From: JAKVCB01 sp963578605
GTDB taxonomy: Bacteria > Planctomycetota > Planctomycetia > Pirellulales > Lacipirellulaceae
NCBI GenBank assembly: GCA_963578605.1
Contig: CAUZEA010000118.1
Location: 1-15,848, forward strand
Length of the DNA stretch: 15,848 nt
Reading direction: 5' to 3'
The notes beneath the pieces were generated by a model that was not told where the DNA came from, made no database searches, and was given only the letters and a program-made list of their open reading frames with translations. Each line of letters begins with the position of its first letter. The stretch's first letter is position 1. Below are positions 14,269 to 15,848 of this stretch, piece after piece. The position numbers and the translations under genes were made by a program.

Positions 14269-15726
14269 TCAACTGGGGATTGGGCCGGGGGTTGGCGAGG
14301 CCAGGGTCGGTGATTCCTTGACGCGCGATTCGATGACCCGCATTTTTCGCCAATTGCCCTGCAGGAAACGAAGCAAGAAAACCAGGCCGAGGACCCAAAT
14401 CCAGGTGGTAAACAAACCCCAACATCCGTAGATGCTGAGTTCCCAGTACTCGATGCCAAGCCAGGTCACCAAAACCAACATCGCGGCCATGACAAGGCTT
14501 AATTTCAGTACAAATCGCGTATCGCCCGCACCCTTGATCGCGCAGACAAAGATCATCGCCGCAGCATCGAACAAGTTGTAGGCCGCGACGAACATGAGCA
14601 GGTTGGTAGCCATCGATTTGATCGCTATTTGCTGCCCTGTTTCATCTGCACCGGCAACAAAGAAGCCGAAGAGAAAGAATTCGGGGATAACAAGATACAA
14701 CAATGAAATCAACACCATGTAGCCGAGAGCGATCCAGAGGGCTGTCCATGTGGCCCGGGCTGCCAGGTCATCTTGACCTTCGCCAAGCCGCTGTCCCACC
14801 AGGATTCCAGTGGCTAAAGCAACACCCCAAATTGGCATAAATGCCAAGGTGTTAATGCTAAACGCCATGGTCGTTGCTTCGGCTTCAAGCGACCCGATTC
14901 GGTGCACCAGGAGCACAAAAGTCGAAAACCCCATAACGTCCAAAAGCAGTTGTACGCCGCTCGGAGCGCCAAAGTGAACAAGCCGTCTCAAAAGTTGAAG
15001 ATCCCACCACATCCCCAAAAAAGTGTCAAATTGGCGACGGTGTTTTTTCTGAAGTACCAGCAAGAGGTAAGTCAACGACTTGAGCCATAACGCGACCACG
15101 GTCGCCCAACCCGCACCGGCAATTCCCATTGTGGGAAAACCGGCATGGCCGAAAATCCACAAATAATCCAAAAGCAAGTTCAACACGACAAAGATGGTGT
15201 CGATCCACATTACGACGAGCGTTTGACCGCGGCCGCTGAAAAAGGAAGAGAACGACTGGGCCAATAGCATCGCTGGCGTGCCAACGCTGAGAATGTAAAA
15301 ATAAAGTGTTTCCTTCTGTTGGATCTCGGGACCATGGTCTGCAACGTTAAAAACTTGCGCAACCACCGGGGCTGCGAAAAGCAGTATGGGGCCCGCTAGC
15401 AATGCGATCCATACGCCTTGCCACACGACAGGTCCGATTTGTTTGGGTTGACCATCTCCGTGGTACTGGGCCACAAACGTGCTTACGTAAAGACAGATAC
15501 CCAACGGCAGGCAGAGCGAGGCGAACCAAACCGTGGCCGCGAAAAACGCGGCCGACATGTCCTCGCCGCTGGTCCATTTGAGAAACATTCGATCGACGAA
15601 TGTCATCACGGTCCAGGAGACACTCGAAACCACCAGCGGCAAGGCGATCCGCAGCACATCGTGTCCCCCCATGGGCCGACCCCACCACGACGTTTTATCC
15701 AAGGTGGCTACAGCTGGATCAGACAT
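14269..15726 (-). CDS. MATE-family multidrug/toxic-compound efflux transporter
   Basis: This is a 485-residue inner-membrane protein of the MATE family, which exports drugs or metabolites in exchange for sodium ions or protons. The N-terminus carries the MatE signature (DVLRIALPLVVSSVSWTVMT followed by FVDRMFLKW). About 12 hydrophobic segments fall into two six-helix halves, with the second repeat starting near SGVQLLLDVMGFSTFVLLVH. The length is slightly above the usual 440-470 because of a hydrophilic, Pro-rich tail (after WRKMRVIESRVK). The ATG at 15726 has AAGGGG five bases upstream, next to a GGGGCCCC palindrome (15728-15735). The upstream 122 bases reach the window end and hold a short GAACC/GGTTC repeat but no convincing promoter. 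The gene converges on the DUF3467 gene, and nothing links the two functionally. The NorM or DinF subclass and the substrate cannot be decided. Confidence 0.92.
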   Translation of the reverse strand: MSDPAVATLDKTSWWGRPMGGHDVLRIALPLVVSSVSWTVMTFVDRMFLKWTSGEDMSAAFFAATVWFASLCLPLGICLYVSTFVAQYHGDGQPKQIGPVVWQGVWIALLAGPILLFAAPVVAQVFNVADHGPEIQQKETLYFYILSVGTPAMLLAQSFSSFFSGRGQTLVVMWIDTIFVVLNLLLDYLWIFGHAGFPTMGIAGAGWATVVALWLKSLTYLLLVLQKKHRRQFDTFLGMWWDLQLLRRLVHFGAPSGVQLLLDVMGFSTFVLLVHRIGSLEAEATTMAFSINTLAFMPIWGVALATGILVGQRLGEGQDDLAARATWTALWIALGYMVLISLLYLVIPEFFLFGFFVAGADETGQQIAIKSMATNLLMFVAAYNLFDAAAMIFVCAIKGAGDTRFVLKLSLVMAAMLVLVTWLGIEYWELSIYGCWGLFTTWIWVLGLVFLLRFLQGNWRKMRVIESRVKESPTLASPTPGPIPS

Positions 15727-15848
15727 TGGGGCCCCTTGCTTCTCTCCCGTTGCAACAGATTCGATGGCACGATTCTAGACGATTTTCTACCTTGAAGTGA
15801 CCACGAGAACCAAATCAGGTTCGGGAGGGGCGACGAGAATGAGTCGGG

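Noticed and set aside
13977..14459. 160-residue minus-strand open frame across the 21-bp repeats
   Set aside because: It is antisense to the DUF3467 tail and overlaps the real end of the MATE gene; its repeats (RLAGRSI) simply mirror ESIDPPD.
15807..15822. GAACC-N6-GGTTC inverted repeat upstream of the MATE gene as an operator
   Set aside because: The arms are only five bases, no regulator gene is nearby and no promoter is visible; it is too weak to list as a feature.

Overview
The window looks like chromosome from a planctomycete, probably Pirellulales-like. The main evidence is three lineage-typical proteins: a large protein with a Planctomycetes/Verrucomicrobia-type propeller, HEAT-like repeats and a C-terminal CxxCH haem site; an unusually long lipidated TolC-like protein with a Cys-rich N-terminal segment; and a DUF3467 protein. 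GC content is moderate, and several starts are GTG or TTG or lack a clear Shine-Dalgarno. I found no tRNA, rRNA, CRISPR array, insertion sequence or phage gene.

Layout. (1) At 1-1740 on the plus strand are the 3' part of an aldo/keto reductase gene that carries a frameshift, then an intact amidohydrolase of the COG3618/lactonase type. (2) At 1827-5031 on the minus strand is a propeller/HEAT/cytochrome-c protein gene. It is broken near both ends: an in-frame TAA separates a signal-peptide fragment from the main body, and a +1 frameshift cuts off the conserved C-terminus. (3) At 5198-11980 on the minus strand is a four-gene tripartite ABC exporter, in transcription order TolC-like outer-membrane lipoprotein, HlyD/MacA-like adaptor, MacB/LolD-like ATPase, FtsX/MacB-like permease. 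A good sigma70-like promoter lies in front of the adaptor. (4) At 12206-13201 on the minus strand is pdxA, followed by a plausible intrinsic terminator that separates it from the exporter. (5) Divergent from pdxA is a tandem DUF3467 protein (13463-14104, plus strand) with an acidic heptapeptide-repeat tail. The 261-bp region between them holds a perfect 12-bp inverted repeat with an alternative pairing. (6) Convergent with DUF3467 is a MATE-family transporter (14269-15726, minus strand).

How the genes fit together. The exporter genes form one machine: cytoplasmic ATPase, inner-membrane permease, periplasmic adaptor and outer-membrane channel. The reductase and amidohydrolase could be consecutive steps of sugar or lactone oxidation. 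The cytochrome-type protein would be an exported oxidoreductase, but the sequence gives no direct link. All three gene-breaking lesions lie in the first 5 kb and none in the other 10.8 kb, so that end is either decaying or less accurately sequenced. I see no clearly new defence or mobile system. The points most worth checking are the broken haem protein, the Cys4 motif of the TolC-like protein, the repeat-tailed DUF3467 protein and the pdxA leader structure.
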